Origin: Pseudomonas profundi | Lineage (GTDB): Bacteria > Pseudomonadota > Gammaproteobacteria > Pseudomonadales > Pseudomonadaceae | Direction of reading: 5' to 3' | DNA length: 64,000 nucleotides | Assembly (NCBI RefSeq): GCF_008638305.1 | Contig: NZ_VTPZ01000005.1 | Coordinates: 15,444 to 79,443, forward strand | Shown here: one piece after another, positions 54,088-62,217 of the stretch | Layout of the letters: each line of letters starts with the position of its first letter | Numbering within the stretch: the first letter of the stretch is position 1 | Notes under the pieces: model-generated | Told to the model about the DNA's origin: nothing | Database searches by the model: none | Seen by the model: the letters and a program-made list of their open reading frames with translations, nothing else | Position numbers and translations under genes: made by a program

Positions 54088-55448
54088 TACGCGCCCTCCA
54101 CGTGGATCAGTTGGTCCTGTTCTTTCTCGGCAGCCCGTTTCATCGATTCCTGCCAGAACTTGTGCTGCAGCACGAACAAACCTTCGTCTTCACTGCGCGC
54201 GCCGCTCATGATCGGCTCCAGACCGATTTCTGCCGCGCCTTCATCGGCGCCGTCGATCCAGTGCTTGGCCCCGCGGGACATGTCATTCCATTCCATCGCG
54301 GTGCCTTTGTAGCCTTCCTGGCATGCACGGAATTCTTCCAGGTCGTCCGGCGTCGCCATGCCGCTGACGTTGAAGAAGTCTTCGTACTGGCGGATGCGGC
54401 GTGAACGCGCTTCGGCGCTTTCGCCACGGGGAGCGATGCAGTAGATGGTGACCTCGGTCTTGTCGACCGAAATCGGCCGGGCAACACGCAGTTGCGAGCC
54501 GAACTGGTCCATCAGATACAGGTTGGGATACAGGCACAGGTTGCGGGAATTCTCGATCATCCAGTCAGTACGAGCCTGGCCGAACTCCTCGATCATTTCC
54601 TCGCGGCGGCTGTAGAGCGGACGGTCTTCAGGGTTGTCCCAGCGCGTCCAGAGCAGCAGATGGCCGTTCTCGAAGGAATAGAAACCACCGCCCTTCTTGC
54701 CCCAGCCACCAGCACTCATGGCACGCACGTCGTCGCCCGCTTCGCGCAGCTTGCGCTGGTTCTGGGTGGCAGCGTAATTCCAGTGCACCGCGCTGACGTG
54801 GTAACCATCGGCACCGTTTTCCGCCTGCAACTTCCAGTTGCCTTCGTAGACATAGGTGGACGCACCGCGCAGCACTTCGAGGCCATCAGGCGACTGGTCG
54901 ACGACCATATCGATGATTTTTTTCGATTCGCCGAGGAATTCGTCCAGCGATGCAACGTCCTCACGCAGGCTGCCAAACAGGAATCCGCGGTAGGATTCAA
55001 ACCGCGCGACCTTCTTCAGGTCATGCGAGCCTTCGCAGTTGAAGCTGTCCGGGTAGCCTGCTTCCTTGGGATCCTTGACCTTCAGCAGCTTGCCGGAGTT
55101 ATTGAAGGTCCAGCCATGGAAGGGACAGGTATAGGTCGACTTGTTGCCGCTCTTGTAGCGACACAGCATTGCGCCACGGTGACTGCAAGCGTTGATGAAC
55201 GCATTCAGCTCGCCGTCCTTGTTCCGTGCGATGAAGATCGGCTGGCGACCCATATAGGTCGTGTAGTAGTCATTCTTCTCCGGAATCTGGCTCTCATGCG
55301 CGAGATACAACCAGTTCCCCTCGAAGATGTGCTTCATCTCCAATTCAAACAGACGAGGATTGGTGAAGATTTCACGTTTGCAGCGAAAAGTGCCCTTTTC
55401 GTGATCGTCTTCCAGCAGGCTATCAAGGTACTCGGGTCGCAAGGTCAT
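54087..55448 (-). CDS. benA: Benzoate 1,2-dioxygenase large subunit BenA
   Basis: BenA is the catalytic alpha subunit that adds O2 to benzoate. The 453-residue protein has a Rieske domain ([14 protein letters not shown] followed by TCPFHGWTF) and the mononuclear-iron site [19 protein letters not shown] with a later Asp. The ATG at 55448 ([10 protein letters not shown]) has TGGAG 8 nt upstream; the TTG two codons before is not needed. It is the first gene of benABCDK-catBCA and is preceded by XylS-type repeats. Confidence 0.95.
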   Translation of the reverse strand: MTLRPEYLDSLLEDDHEKGTFRCKREIFTNPRLFELEMKHIFEGNWLYLAHESQIPEKNDYYTTYMGRQPIFIARNKDGELNAFINACSHRGAMLCRYKSGNKSTYTCPFHGWTFNNSGKLLKVKDPKEAGYPDSFNCEGSHDLKKVARFESYRGFLFGSLREDVASLDEFLGESKKIIDMVVDQSPDGLEVLRGASTYVYEGNWKLQAENGADGYHVSAVHWNYAATQNQRKLREAGDDVRAMSAGGWGKKGGGFYSFENGHLLLWTRWDNPEDRPLYSRREEMIEEFGQARTDWMIENSRNLCLYPNLYLMDQFGSQLRVARPISVDKTEVTIYCIAPRGESAEARSRRIRQYEDFFNVSGMATPDDLEEFRACQEGYKGTAMEWNDMSRGAKHWIDGADEGAAEIGLEPIMSGARSEDEGLFVLQHKFWQESMKRAAEKEQDQLIHVEGA

Positions 55449-55510
55449 GGCCAAGGCTCCACATTATTGTTTCAACAAGATGAAGACTATGTGGCAACAG
55501 GACCTGGCAA

Positions 55511-55547
55511 TATCCGCTTTCTGCACTGAAGCTATCCGTTTTCTGCA
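55511..55547 (-). promoter_or_regulatory. BenR/XylS-type direct repeats upstream of benA
   Basis: On the minus strand TGCAGAAAACGGATA (55547-55533) and TGCAGAAAGCGGATA (55525-55511) both match the XylS half-site TGCA-N6-GGNTA. They are separated by 7 bp (period 22). The proximal copy is 63 bp before the benA ATG, fitting an activator that touches the -35 region. A 19-bp palindrome, TTTCTGCAG-A-CTGCAGAAA, overlaps the distal copy (55540-55558). Confidence 0.82.
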
Positions 55548-55594
55548 GACTGCAGAAAGTGGATGAACGGGGCCGCTAGAGGAATGTCGGACAC

Positions 55595-55632
55595 GAAAAA
55601 GCGTCTCTCTGTCGCATACATGGACAGAGAGA
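55595..55632 (-). terminator. Rho-independent terminator of benR
   Basis: A 10-bp stem TCTCTCTGTC / GACAGAGAGA (55604-55613 and 55623-55632) with a 9-base loop is followed on the minus strand by CGCTTTTTCG. It lies about 40 bp after the benR stop and keeps benR transcription out of the benA promoter. Confidence 0.8.
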
Positions 55633-55672
55633 ACCTATATGAATATCAGTATGTTACGAAGCGATCAGACTC

Positions 55673-56623
55673 TTAACGGCGGCGCAGCGTCTCAGAGGGA
55701 AGCTCGCCAAAAGCGCCTTTGTAGTTCTCGGAAAAACGGCCCAGGTGCATGAATCCGTAGTCCAGCGCGACTTCTGTGACGTTGCGCACCCTGGCCGCCG
55801 GATCGCACAGACACTCCCTTACGCGCTCTAGCTTGCGGGCACGAATATAATTCTTCGGCGTTGTACCGGCGTTACGGTCAAACAGCGCATATAACGAACG
55901 CGGACTGATGCGCACCGCCTGTGCCAGCTGGTCGATACTGATGTCCTGCTTGAGGTTTTCGTCGATGTACTGGGCAACCCGCTCGAAGGACGGACAGCTT
56001 TCGCTCAGCTCTTCCCGGCTGACGTTGTTACTCAGCAACCCCAGCAGCTTCGACGCGACGATGCGCGTGTACTGCTCACGCACCATGGGCATGCTCTGAT
56101 CGCCCTCGGCTTCGTGACAGATCATCGTCAGCAGATTGATGAAGCCGTCCAGCTGGTTCATGTCGTGCCGCGCAGCGAAACGTATCCCCTCTGCGGGTCG
56201 TCGCCAGTTGTTTTCGGTGCAGGCCTTGTCCAGAAACGCCGCAGGGACCTTGATGATGAACTTCTCGCAATCATCAGAATAGGTCAGGTCCACCGGGTCA
56301 TCGGGGTTGATAAGCAGCAGCTCGCCCGGTCTGAAATGGTGTTGCTCGCTCTTGCCACGCCACAGGCAATTACCCTGGAGCAAAATCTGCAGATGGAACA
56401 CGGTTTCCAGGGCAGGCGACGTAACGTGCACGCCCGCCCCATACCGAATTCGACAGAGATCGAGATTGCCGAACTCACGGTGACTGAGTGCCGCGCTCGG
56501 TTGACCGCGCCTGGGCAACTGGATGCTATGCAGACCGACATGCTGGTTTACATAGTCTGAGACGCAATACGGGTCAGCGTTAGCAAACACACGACTCGTT
56601 TCACCAAGCAGGCGACTTTCCAT
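55673..56623 (-). CDS. benR: AraC/XylS-family activator BenR
   Basis: BenR activates the benzoate operon when benzoate is bound. The 316-residue protein has a ligand domain (about 30-190; ELLLINPDDPVDLTYSDDCE) and an AraC-type double helix-turn-helix (about 215-316; ISPRSLYALFDRNAGTTPKN and VTEVALDYGFMHLGRFSENY). The start at 56623 (MESRLLGE) matches known BenR. The frame extends to an ATG at 56680 but neither site has a strong ribosome signal. A PcaR-like box lies about 230 bp upstream of the chosen start. Confidence 0.92.
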   Translation of the reverse strand: MESRLLGETSRVFANADPYCVSDYVNQHVGLHSIQLPRRGQPSAALSHREFGNLDLCRIRYGAGVHVTSPALETVFHLQILLQGNCLWRGKSEQHHFRPGELLLINPDDPVDLTYSDDCEKFIIKVPAAFLDKACTENNWRRPAEGIRFAARHDMNQLDGFINLLTMICHEAEGDQSMPMVREQYTRIVASKLLGLLSNNVSREELSESCPSFERVAQYIDENLKQDISIDQLAQAVRISPRSLYALFDRNAGTTPKNYIRARKLERVRECLCDPAARVRNVTEVALDYGFMHLGRFSENYKGAFGELPSETLRRR

Positions 56624-56851
56624 AATAAGGTTGCTCTTGTATGTGAAGGCGCTCGACTCGATGTCTGGCGAGTCGTCCATTGCTATCCATGGCAATCCAG
56701 GCGATCCATCGCATACAGCTCCGGCAGATAGGAAGCGCTGCCAAAGCCGGTTACGGGTTATGGGAACAAGCTCAAGCGCTCAGCAAGCCCGAACCGAGGC
56801 CAGATAGTGTGCCTTATACGCCTTGCCGTGCATTCTACCAAAGTCGCATAT

Positions 56852-56866
56852 GGCCGATAATCGAAC
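56852..56866 (-). promoter_or_regulatory. PcaR-like box upstream of benR
   Basis: The minus strand reads GTTCGATTATCGGCC, close to the PcaR site and to the boxes before pcaI and pcaR. It lies in the 302-bp gap (56624-56925) between the pcaR stop and benR. No promoter elements for benR could be fixed, so a role in benR control is inference. Confidence 0.5.
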
Positions 56867-56925
56867 ACAATCATTCAGCGCCAAACGAGAGAAGCCCGTC
56901 GGGTTGATTCACATCAATGACACCA

Positions 56926-57774
56926 TCAGATCGGGCTAAATAGCTGACTGCTCAACTCCTGGCTCGCTGTCAGCATTACCGGAAGAATTCTCTTTTCCAG
57001 ATCCGCCGCAGGCACTCTTCCGGCATGAGTGCTGACGTTCATCGCTGCCAGTACATGACCTGCCGAATCGAAAACCGGCACGGCGATCGAGCGCAGCCCC
57101 TGCTCCAACTCCTGATCTACCATGCACCAGCCCTGGCGTCGCACCTGTTGCAGGCACTCCCACAACGCTTCTGGCGTGGCTAGGGTGCGACTGGTCTTGG
57201 GCTGCAGCTCGGCATTTGCCAGGTAATCAGTCAGTTCGACGTCATCCATTGCAGCCAGTAACACTCTTCCCATGGACGTACAGTAAGCGGGCAAACGGCT
57301 ACCCACGCTGAGGTCCACCGAGATCAATCGCTGCGGAATGGCCGAGCGTGCGATATACAGCACCTGATCGCCCTCAAGCGTAGCCAGATTGCATGCCTCG
57401 TGAAGCTGCTCGCTGAGGTGGTCCAGATAGGGTTGCGCAGAAACGGCAAGCGGCGTGGACGACAGATAGGCATGACCCAGAGTCAGCACTTTCGGCAGCA
57501 GCGAATAGGTTCGCCCGTCGGTCGTGGCGTATCCCAGCTTCATCAATGTATACAGACAGCGACGCACCGCAGCCCTGGGTATCTCGGTGCGGTGGCTTAT
57601 CTGCGCAATGGTCAGATGCCGCTTGCGTTCCTGGAAAGCATTGATTACAGCCAGCCCCCGCGCCATGGAGGTCATGAAATTCGGATCGCCACTCAGCGCA
57701 GCGATGCGTTTGGCAGGCGACACATAGGCCGGGGGCGCAAGGGGTGATCTGGGTGGGAGCGAGTCAGACATCAT
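56926..57774 (-). CDS. pcaR: IclR-family regulator PcaR
   Basis: PcaR activates pca genes in response to 3-oxoadipate and represses itself. The 282-residue protein has an N-terminal winged helix-turn-helix (about 35-95; LTIAQISHRTEIPRAAVRRC then LYTLMKLGYATTDGRTYSLL) and an IclR effector domain (about 110-275; RLPAYCTSMGRVLLAAMDD and WCMVDQELEQGLRSIAVPV). These segments are nearly those of P. putida PcaR as I recall it. Adjacent ATGs at 57774 and 57771 are both possible starts. Two box-like sites lie upstream. It is 15 kb from its main targets pcaIJF but at the head of the whole catabolic block. Confidence 0.93.
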   Translation of the reverse strand: MMSDSLPPRSPLAPPAYVSPAKRIAALSGDPNFMTSMARGLAVINAFQERKRHLTIAQISHRTEIPRAAVRRCLYTLMKLGYATTDGRTYSLLPKVLTLGHAYLSSTPLAVSAQPYLDHLSEQLHEACNLATLEGDQVLYIARSAIPQRLISVDLSVGSRLPAYCTSMGRVLLAAMDDVELTDYLANAELQPKTSRTLATPEALWECLQQVRRQGWCMVDQELEQGLRSIAVPVFDSAGHVLAAMNVSTHAGRVPAADLEKRILPVMLTASQELSSQLFSPI

Positions 57775-57799
57775 CAAACCTGGGTGTTTGGTTAGGTAG

Positions 57800-57830
57800 G
57801 CGATTATCGGACGACTGTGCGCTTATCGCA
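57800..57830 (-). promoter_or_regulatory. PcaR-like boxes upstream of pcaR
   Basis: GCGATTATCGGA (57800-57811) and TGCGCTTATCGCA (57818-57830) lie 26-56 bp before pcaR and resemble the boxes upstream of pcaI. The spacing (about 19 bp between centres) equals that at pcaI. They are probably autoregulatory. Confidence 0.62.
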
Positions 57831-57928
57831 ATTCCCGCGACACGTTTCTGGGGCTGGAGACGAAGAACGGTTGGCATGGCAGATGCGCAGCGAGAACAGG
57901 AACATTCACAGATTTCAGCATCTTGTTA

Positions 57929-58005
57929 TGGTGCGCGAGCCGGGATTCGAACCCGGGACCTACCGCTTAGGAGGCGGTCGCTCTATCCAGCTGAGCTACA
58001 AGCGC
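57929..58005 (-). tRNA. tRNA-Arg (anticodon CCT)
   Basis: A 77-nt cloverleaf with encoded CCA. The D-arm is GCTC-AGCTGGATA-GAGC, the anticodon arm ACCGC-CTCCTAA-GCGGT (anticodon CCT, reading AGG), and the T-arm CCGGG-TTCGAAT-CCCGG. The acceptor 5' strand GCGCTTG pairs with 3' strand CTCGCGC at five of seven positions; T5-C68 and T6-T67 do not pair. A -10-like TAATAT lies about 28 bp upstream with a weak -35. Confidence 0.85.
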
Positions 58006-58319
58006 AGATTTCAGAGTGCAAAATCGACGGGCATATTAACTGATCAAGCGCAAGCTTGGCCACTTCCCAGAACAAGTTCAGTGCCAGTTTCATCCGCAAC
58101 GTCTGTAACCCGTCACATCTTGAAGACATTTTTTTGTCGCAAAGGTGGGAAATTTAAAAAAACCCGGTATAAAGGAGCATTGCACCACAATCTGTTGTCT
58201 GCATCACATTGGGGGTTCCGCTCCTCCTGAAAAAAAGCCGGCGATCACCCTGACGGAGATTCACGCAGCTCCAGATGCCGCCATCGACCATATCTAGACA
58301 AAGCGATTATTCTTGCCTT
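58006..58319. other. Promoter region between tRNA-Arg and amrZ
   Basis: This stretch is divergent: the tRNA reads to the left and amrZ to the right. It contains an AT-rich patch near 58125-58175 with a T-run, an A-run and GTATAAAGG that could be an amrZ promoter. I could not single out an operator, although AmrZ is known to repress its own gene in P. aeruginosa. Confidence 0.4.
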
Positions 58320-58637
58320 ATGAAAACTGCAATCCAACACTACACCAGCAGGACCGCAGACAAATTCGTCGTACGTTTGCCGCAAGGCATGCGGGACCGT
58401 ATAGCTGAGGTCGCGAAGCAGCATCACCGCAGCATGAATTCAGAAATTATCGCGCGTCTCGAACACAGCTTGCTGGATCTGCCAACGCTTCCAGAGCAAC
58501 CATCACGGCAAGCGCTGAACGATCAGCAGCTCGAGTCGCTGAGCCATCCCGAACAGGAACTCTTGCTACGCTTCCGCGAAATGAGCCGTCGCCAGCAAAA
58601 CGCCCTGCTTGCACTATTGGTAAGCGAAGCGTCCTGA
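58320..58637 (+). CDS. amrZ: Ribbon-helix-helix regulator AmrZ
   Basis: AmrZ (AlgZ) is an Arc-like DNA-binding protein that in Pseudomonas controls alginate, motility, Psl and c-di-GMP genes. The 105-residue protein has a flexible N-terminus, the ribbon-helix-helix (about 12-60) with [20 protein letters not shown] and [18 protein letters not shown], and a C-terminal tetramerisation part with [20 protein letters not shown]. The DNA-reading strand is essentially identical to AmrZ as I recall it. I chose the ATG at 58320; the extra 15 upstream codons lack similarity. It ends at a strong bidirectional terminator. Confidence 0.92.
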   Translation: MKTAIQHYTSRTADKFVVRLPQGMRDRIAEVAKQHHRSMNSEIIARLEHSLLDLPTLPEQPSRQALNDQQLESLSHPEQELLLRFREMSRRQQNALLALLVSEAS

Positions 58638-58646
58638 TCGTCAGGC

Positions 58647-58678
58647 AAAAAAAACCCGCTCAATGAGCGGGTTTTTTT
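58647..58678. terminator. Bidirectional Rho-independent terminator
   Basis: AAAACCCGCTC-aat-GAGCGGGTTTTT with an A-run before and a T-run after can stop transcription from both amrZ (plus) and oadB (minus), which meet here. Confidence 0.9.
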
Positions 58679-58691
58679 ATGGCTGGAGCAA

Positions 58692-59828
58692 TCAGCCTAC
58701 GAAGGTAAGCAACACACCTGCTGCTACGGCCGAACCAATCACGCCAGCAACGTTCGGACCCATGGCATGCATGAGCAGGAAGTTGTGTGGATTGGATTCC
58801 AGCCCAACGCGGTTGGAAACCCGTGCGGCCATCGGTACAGCGGAAACGCCCGCCGACCCGATCAAAGGATTGATGGGCGTCTTGCTGACAGCGTTCATCA
58901 ACTTGGCCATCAATACGCCAGTGGCAGTACCGACGCAGAAAGCGACCATACCCAGTACCAGGATGCCCAGGGTCGTCATTTGCAAGAAGGCTTCCGATGA
59001 CAACTTCGAACCGACCGACAGACCAAGACCGATGGTCACGATGTTGATCAAGGCGTTGCGACTGGTATCAGCCAGGCGCTCAACGACACCGGATTCACGC
59101 ATCAGGTTGCCCAGGCAGAACATACCCACCAGCGGCGCCGCATCTGGCAGCAATAAGCCGACCAGCATCACCAACGCCAGCGGAAAGATGATCTTCTCGG
59201 CCTTGCTGACAACGCGCAGCTGAGTCATGACGATGGACCGCTCCTTTTCCGTGGTCAGCGCGCGCATGATCGGCGGCTGCAACAGCGGCACCAGCGCCAT
59301 GTAAGAGTACGCGGCAACGGCAATCGGTCCCAGCAGTTCAGGCGCCAACTTGGAGGTCACAAAGATGGAAGTCGGCCCATCGGCCCCGCCGATAATGGCA
59401 ATGGACGCGGCCTGCTTCAGGGTGAACTCAAAGCCAGGTATGCCCCAGGCAGTCAAAGCCAGAGCGCCCAGCAGAGTGCCGAAGATACCGAACTGAGCCG
59501 CAGCACCAAGCAACAGCGTACGCGGGTTGGCCAGCATAGGCCCGAAGTCAGTCATCGCCCCGACACCCATGAAAATGAGCAGCGGGAAAACACTGGTCGG
59601 AATACCCACTTCATAGATCAGCTTGAGGATACCCATACCCTCGGCCATGTTGGCGACCGGGATGTTGGCCAGCATACCGCCGAAGCCGATCGGGATCAGC
59701 AGCAGCGGCTCGAAGCCTTTCTTGATCGCCAGGTAAATCAGACCGAAGCAAATGAAGATCATGAACAGCTGACCCGGCTGTATGTGATACAGGCCGGTGG
59801 AGTGCCAAAGAATCTGAAGCTTATCCAT
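58692..59828 (-). CDS. oadB: Oxaloacetate decarboxylase sodium pump, beta subunit
   Basis: This 378-residue membrane subunit couples carboxybiotin decarboxylation to Na+ export. It has nine or more hydrophobic segments with [20 protein letters not shown] (the essential Asp region), [14 protein letters not shown] and [18 protein letters not shown]. It follows oadA by 12 bp. Gene order oadG-oadA-oadB is the standard one. Confidence 0.93.
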   Translation of the reverse strand: MDKLQILWHSTGLYHIQPGQLFMIFICFGLIYLAIKKGFEPLLLIPIGFGGMLANIPVANMAEGMGILKLIYEVGIPTSVFPLLIFMGVGAMTDFGPMLANPRTLLLGAAAQFGIFGTLLGALALTAWGIPGFEFTLKQAASIAIIGGADGPTSIFVTSKLAPELLGPIAVAAYSYMALVPLLQPPIMRALTTEKERSIVMTQLRVVSKAEKIIFPLALVMLVGLLLPDAAPLVGMFCLGNLMRESGVVERLADTSRNALINIVTIGLGLSVGSKLSSEAFLQMTTLGILVLGMVAFCVGTATGVLMAKLMNAVSKTPINPLIGSAGVSAVPMAARVSNRVGLESNPHNFLLMHAMGPNVAGVIGSAVAAGVLLTFVG

Positions 59829-59840
59829 TCAAGGCTCTCC

Positions 59841-61634
59841 TTAACCGATCGTCAGCAAAGTGTCGCCGACGTTGACCGCGTCGCCCACTTTGACATTGAC
59901 CGTACCGACAGTCCCCGATCTGCGTGCGCAGACTTCGGTTTCCATCTTCATGGCTTCGAGAATCATCACCACCTCACCGTCTTCTACCGCGTCGCCCGGG
60001 CTGACCAACACTTTGAAGATATTGCCCGCCAACGGCGCGGGTTGCGGTTCGCCAGCGCCAGCTGCCGGAGCAGGTGCTGCGCCCGACGTTGCGGCTGCAG
60101 GCGCGTTGCCATCGACCGGCTTGATACCCGTGATATCGCCCCCATCAGCGACCTGAACGACGAACTCCTTACCGTTCACGGTAACCGTATAGACTTCCGG
60201 CTCGCCTGGCTTGGTGGTTTTGGCAACCATTTCCTGACCAGTCGGCACCGGCTCGAAAGCGTCCGGGTTACCACGGTTTTCCAGGAATTTCAGGCCAATC
60301 TGTGGGAACAATGCATAGGTCAATACATCGTCGATTTCGTTGTCGGCGAGCTTGATACCTTTCTCTTGAGCGATACCCCTGAGTTCGGCACTCAGCTTAT
60401 CCATTTCCGGCTCGAGCAGGTCTGCTGGGCGGCAAGTGATGGCTTCAGCACCGTCCAATACGCGCTGCTGCAGCTCAACATTGAAGGGCGCCGGTGCCGC
60501 GCCGTACTCGCCCTTGAGAATGCCCGAGGTTTCTTTGGTGATCGACTTGTAACGCTCACCGGTAAGGACGTTGATGACGGCCTGGGTGCCAACGATCTGC
60601 GAGGTAGGGGTCACCAGAGGGATGAAGCCAAGGTCTTCACGCACGCGGGGGATTTCTGCCAGTACTTCATCGAATTTGTCGCCGGCACCCTGCTCCTTCA
60701 ACTGGCTTTCCATATTGGTGAGCATGCCGCCAGGAACCTGGGCAACCAGAATGCGCGAATCGACGCCTTTCAGGTTCCCCTCGAATTTGGCGTATTTTTT
60801 CCGTACTTCACGGAAATAGGCCGCAACTTCCTCAAGCAGCAGCAGATCCAGCCCTGTGTCGTGCTCGGTATTCTGGAAAATCGCCACCACGGATTCGGTC
60901 GGTGAGTGGCCATAGGTCATCGACATCGAAGAAATAGCAGTGTCGACATTATCAATACCCGCCTCGACTGCCTTGAGAATAGCGGCAGTGGACAGACCAG
61001 CGGTCGCATGGCATTGCATGTGCACCGGGATGCTCAGCGAAGCTTTCAGGCGTGAAACCAGATCGAAACCCACGTACGGGTTAAGGATACCGGCCATGTC
61101 CTTGATCGCGATGGAATCGGCGCCCATGTCTTCAATGGTTTTGGCCAGATCGACCCACATTTCAACGGTGTGTACCGGACTGGTGGTGTAGGAAATCGTG
61201 CCCTGGGCGTGCTTACCCTGTGCCGTGACGGCTTTAAGCGCCGTTTCGAGGTTACGCGGATCGTTCATCGCATCGAATACGCGGAACACGTCGACGCCAT
61301 TAACGGCGGCACGCTCAACAAACCGTTCCACTACGTCATCTGCGTAATGACGATAACCAAGCAGATTCTGTCCACGCAGCAACATTTGCTGGCGTGTATT
61401 GGGCATTGCTTTTTTCAGTTCGCGGATGCGTTCCCACGGATCTTCACCCAGATACCGGATACAGGAGTCGAAAGTCGCTCCGCCCCAGGATTCAACTGAC
61501 CAGAAGCCTACCTGGTCCAGCTTGCCGGCAATCGGCAGCATGTCCTCGAGGCGCATGCGCGTGGCCAGGATGGATTGGTGGGCGTCTCGCAAAATGACAT
61601 CAGTAATGCCCAAGGGCTTCTTGGTATCGGTCAT
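59841..61634 (-). CDS. oadA: Oxaloacetate decarboxylase alpha subunit (carboxyltransferase + biotin)
   Basis: The 597-residue soluble subunit moves CO2 from oxaloacetate to biotin. It begins with a TIM-barrel carboxyltransferase domain (about 5-270; [20 protein letters not shown] and [20 protein letters not shown]) and a conserved carboxylase domain (about 290-460). A Pro/Ala linker leads to a biotinyl domain (about 525-597) with the biotinylated Lys in [10 protein letters not shown]. Some pseudomonads use a similar protein as pyruvate carboxylase B. The adjacent oadB and oadG favour the Na+ pump. Confidence 0.93.
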   Translation of the reverse strand: MTDTKKPLGITDVILRDAHQSILATRMRLEDMLPIAGKLDQVGFWSVESWGGATFDSCIRYLGEDPWERIRELKKAMPNTRQQMLLRGQNLLGYRHYADDVVERFVERAAVNGVDVFRVFDAMNDPRNLETALKAVTAQGKHAQGTISYTTSPVHTVEMWVDLAKTIEDMGADSIAIKDMAGILNPYVGFDLVSRLKASLSIPVHMQCHATAGLSTAAILKAVEAGIDNVDTAISSMSMTYGHSPTESVVAIFQNTEHDTGLDLLLLEEVAAYFREVRKKYAKFEGNLKGVDSRILVAQVPGGMLTNMESQLKEQGAGDKFDEVLAEIPRVREDLGFIPLVTPTSQIVGTQAVINVLTGERYKSITKETSGILKGEYGAAPAPFNVELQQRVLDGAEAITCRPADLLEPEMDKLSAELRGIAQEKGIKLADNEIDDVLTYALFPQIGLKFLENRGNPDAFEPVPTGQEMVAKTTKPGEPEVYTVTVNGKEFVVQVADGGDITGIKPVDGNAPAAATSGAAPAPAAGAGEPQPAPLAGNIFKVLVSPGDAVEDGEVVMILEAMKMETEVCARRSGTVGTVNVKVGDAVNVGDTLLTIG

Positions 61635-61682
61635 AGTTGTATGGCCTTTTTGATTTTTAGGATGAAGTTTTCGTCAAGGTAT

Positions 61683-61934
61683 TCAGGAAGCGCGTGAACG
61701 ATGCTGTCGTATGGCAGTACTGATCACGGCGATGAGTTCGGGATCGACTGCGTCTGGAGCAGGCTTTGGTCGAGACGGTGCCTTTGGCGCCGGAATGGCA
61801 TCAGGGAAATATTTCCCCAGCAGCTTGGACATCAGCGTAACAATAACCACCAACGAAACGAGGAAGGCAAAGACCGCACCCATCCCCATGATCATCAGAT
61901 CGACGCCTTCCATCAGCATTTCTGTTGAATTCAT
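61683..61934 (-). CDS. oadG: Oxaloacetate decarboxylase gamma subunit
   Basis: The small membrane subunit ties OadA to OadB and binds zinc. The 83-residue protein has one N-terminal helix (MGMGAVFAFLVSLVVIVTLM) and a Pro-rich stalk, ending in the short segment DPELIAVISTAIRQHRS. The ATG at 61934 with CGGGAG upstream is chosen; 25 upstream codons are not used. Confidence 0.9.
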   Translation of the reverse strand: MNSTEMLMEGVDLMIMGMGAVFAFLVSLVVIVTLMSKLLGKYFPDAIPAPKAPSRPKPAPDAVDPELIAVISTAIRQHRSRAS

Positions 61935-62217
61935 TCTTGTCTCCCGCCCTCGCACGCTCGCGAAGCGAGCTGTTGAAAATTCGGTTTTATTGTTCAGAAA
62001 AAGCGACACCGGTCATTCGTTTCGACCGGTTCTGCTCGCGCAAAACCGGTGTAATGTATCCTGATGTGACATTCTTGGCAATCCAGGCGACATCATAAGC
62101 CGCGCATAAGAGGCGGCCAGCTGGTGATTCGTAGACGGCTCGTCGCGAGCCGCAGGCCGCTTTTCCCCGCTGCTGTCCGGCGGGACGAGAGCAGGCGAAA
62201 GCGTCTAGACCAAGACT

